Positions 4,822 to 5,956 of a stretch of DNA of 5,956 nt are shown in pieces. Under the pieces are notes generated by a model. That model was given only the letters and a program-made list of their open reading frames with translations. It was not told where the DNA came from and did no database searches. The translations under genes were made by a program, and so were the position numbers. The stretch is from Sphingomonadaceae bacterium (GTDB lineage Bacteria > Pseudomonadota > Alphaproteobacteria > Sphingomonadales > Sphingomonadaceae), in NCBI GenBank assembly GCA_947451875.1, contig CANGBE010000101.1:1-5956 (forward strand), given 5' to 3'. The number at the start of each line of letters is the position of its first letter. The first letter of the stretch is position 1.

Positions 4822-5956
4822 ATGAACCTCGAAAAATTCACAGACCGCGCCAAGGGCTTTCTTCAGGCCGCCCAGACTGTCGCCATCCGCGTTAATCATC
4901 AGCGCATTTCGCCTGAACACCTGCTGAAGGCTTTGCTGGATGACAGCGAAGGCATGTGCGCCGGGCTGATCCAGCGCGCGGGCGGCAATCCGCAGATCGC
5001 GGTGGCCGAGCTCGACAAGGCGCTGGGCAAGATCGCTGCGGTTTCCGGTTCGGGCGCGCAGCAAACGCCGGGAATGGACAATGATGTTGTCCGAATTCTC
5101 GATTCTGCCGAGCAGCTCGCCACCAAGTCTGGCGATGCCTACGTTACCGTTGAGCGGCTTTTACTGGCCCTGACGCTGGCGACAACGACGGCTGCTGGAC
5201 AGGCGCTGAAAGCGGCCAATCTCACCCCGCAAGGGCTCGAAGCCGCCATCACCGCCCTGCGCGGCGGCAAGAAAGCCAATACGGCATCGTCCGAGGAAAC
5301 CTATCAGGCGATGGAAAAATATGCCCGCGACCTCACCCAGGCTGCGCGCGACGGCAAGCTGGATCCGGTGATCGGCCGTGACGAGGAAATCCGCCGCACC
5401 ATCCAGATCCTTGCCCGCCGCACCAAGAACAACCCGGTGCTGATTGGCGAACCCGGCGTCGGCAAGACGGCGATCGCCGAAGGTCTCGCGCTGCGCATCG
5501 CCAATGGCGACGTGCCTGACAGCCTGAAGGACCGCCGCCTGATGTCGCTCGACATGGGGTCGCTGATCGCCGGTGCCAAATATCGCGGCGAATTCGAGGA
5601 GCGGCTGAAGTCGGTCCTCGACGAAGTGAAAGGCGCCGAGGGTGAGATTATCCTGTTCATCGACGAGATGCACACCCTGATCGGCGCTGGCGCTTCCGAA
5701 GGGTCAATGGACGCGGGCAACCTGCTCAAGCCTGCGCTGGCACGCGGCGAGCTGCACTGCATCGGCGCGACGACGCTCGATGAATATCAGAAGTACGTCG
5801 AAAAGGACGCGGCGCTGCAGCGCCGTTTTCAGCCGGTCTTCGTTGGCGAGCCGACGGTTGAGGACTCGATCTCGATCCTGCGCGGGTTGAAAGACCGGTA
5901 TGAACTGCACCACGGTGTGCGGATCACCGATGGCGCTATCGTGGCCGCAGCAACGC
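4822..5956 (+). CDS. clpB: ATP-dependent disaggregase ClpB, N-terminal part (3' end outside window)
   Basis: 378 codons of a protein normally about 860 residues long. ClpB is a cytoplasmic hexameric AAA+ chaperone that, with DnaK/DnaJ/GrpE, threads proteins out of aggregates. Visible parts: the Clp N-domain (about 1-145), a linker, then the first AAA+ domain with Walker A GEPGVGKT (209-216), the substrate-gripping pore loop GAKYRGEF (251-258, Tyr254), Walker B LFIDEMHT (278-285, Asp281-Glu282), sensor 1 at GATTLDEY (315-322) and arginine fingers QRRF (333-336, Arg334-Arg335). All key residues of this domain are intact. The regulatory coiled-coil M-domain and the second AAA+ domain lie beyond the right edge. 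The gene diverges from the DUF4139 operon and has its own heat-shock-like promoter. Identity is near certain from the continuous match to the family. Confidence 0.98.
   Translation, partial: MNLEKFTDRAKGFLQAAQTVAIRVNHQRISPEHLLKALLDDSEGMCAGLIQRAGGNPQIAVAELDKALGKIAAVSGSGAQQTPGMDNDVVRILDSAEQLATKSGDAYVTVERLLLALTLATTTAAGQALKAANLTPQGLEAAITALRGGKKANTASSEETYQAMEKYARDLTQAARDGKLDPVIGRDEEIRRTIQILARRTKNNPVLIGEPGVGKTAIAEGLALRIANGDVPDSLKDRRLMSLDMGSLIAGAKYRGEFEERLKSVLDEVKGAEGEIILFIDEMHTLIGAGASEGSMDAGNLLKPALARGELHCIGATTLDEYQKYVEKDAALQRRFQPVFVGEPTVEDSISILRGLKDRYELHHGVRITDGAIVAAAT

Overview
The window comes from a GC-rich Gram-negative chromosome, most likely an alphaproteobacterium of the Sphingomonadales (Novosphingobium, Sphingobium or Erythrobacter type). 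I infer this from the GC-rich codon use, the families present, and a segment inside one protein that reads like the start of a sphingomonad TonB-dependent receptor. No rRNA or tRNA gene is present to confirm it.

Layout. (1) Bases 1-314, + strand: the C-terminal end of a family 10 pectate lyase, cut by the window edge. (2) Bases 390-1103, + strand: a complete exported DUF4197 protein with a strong ribosome binding site and a Tat-like signal. (3) Bases 1104-1581: a 478-base gene-free stretch between convergent genes. It is GC-rich and strongly foldable, except for an AT-rich patch near 1500-1546. That patch carries nested inverted repeats laid over a good sigma70-type promoter facing left, toward no recognisable gene. 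(4) Bases 1582-4669, - strand: a two-gene operon of exported DUF4139 paralogues. The upstream gene (3167-4669) has a good Shine-Dalgarno. The downstream gene (1582-3156) starts 10 bases after its partner's stop and carries a proline-rich linker followed by a TonB-box-like segment. (5) Bases 4670-4821: a divergent intergenic region with a heat-shock-like (RpoH) promoter facing clpB. (6) Bases 4822-5956, + strand: the N-terminal 378 residues of the ClpB disaggregase, cut by the window edge.

Function. ClpB is a cytoplasmic protein-quality-control ATPase. The pectate lyase, the DUF4197 protein and both DUF4139 proteins carry export signals or belong to exported families, so they are envelope or extracellular proteins. 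DUF4197 and DUF4139 have no established function. No defence system, mobile element or CRISPR array is visible. The least explained parts are the 1104-1581 region and the receptor-like insert in the downstream DUF4139 protein.
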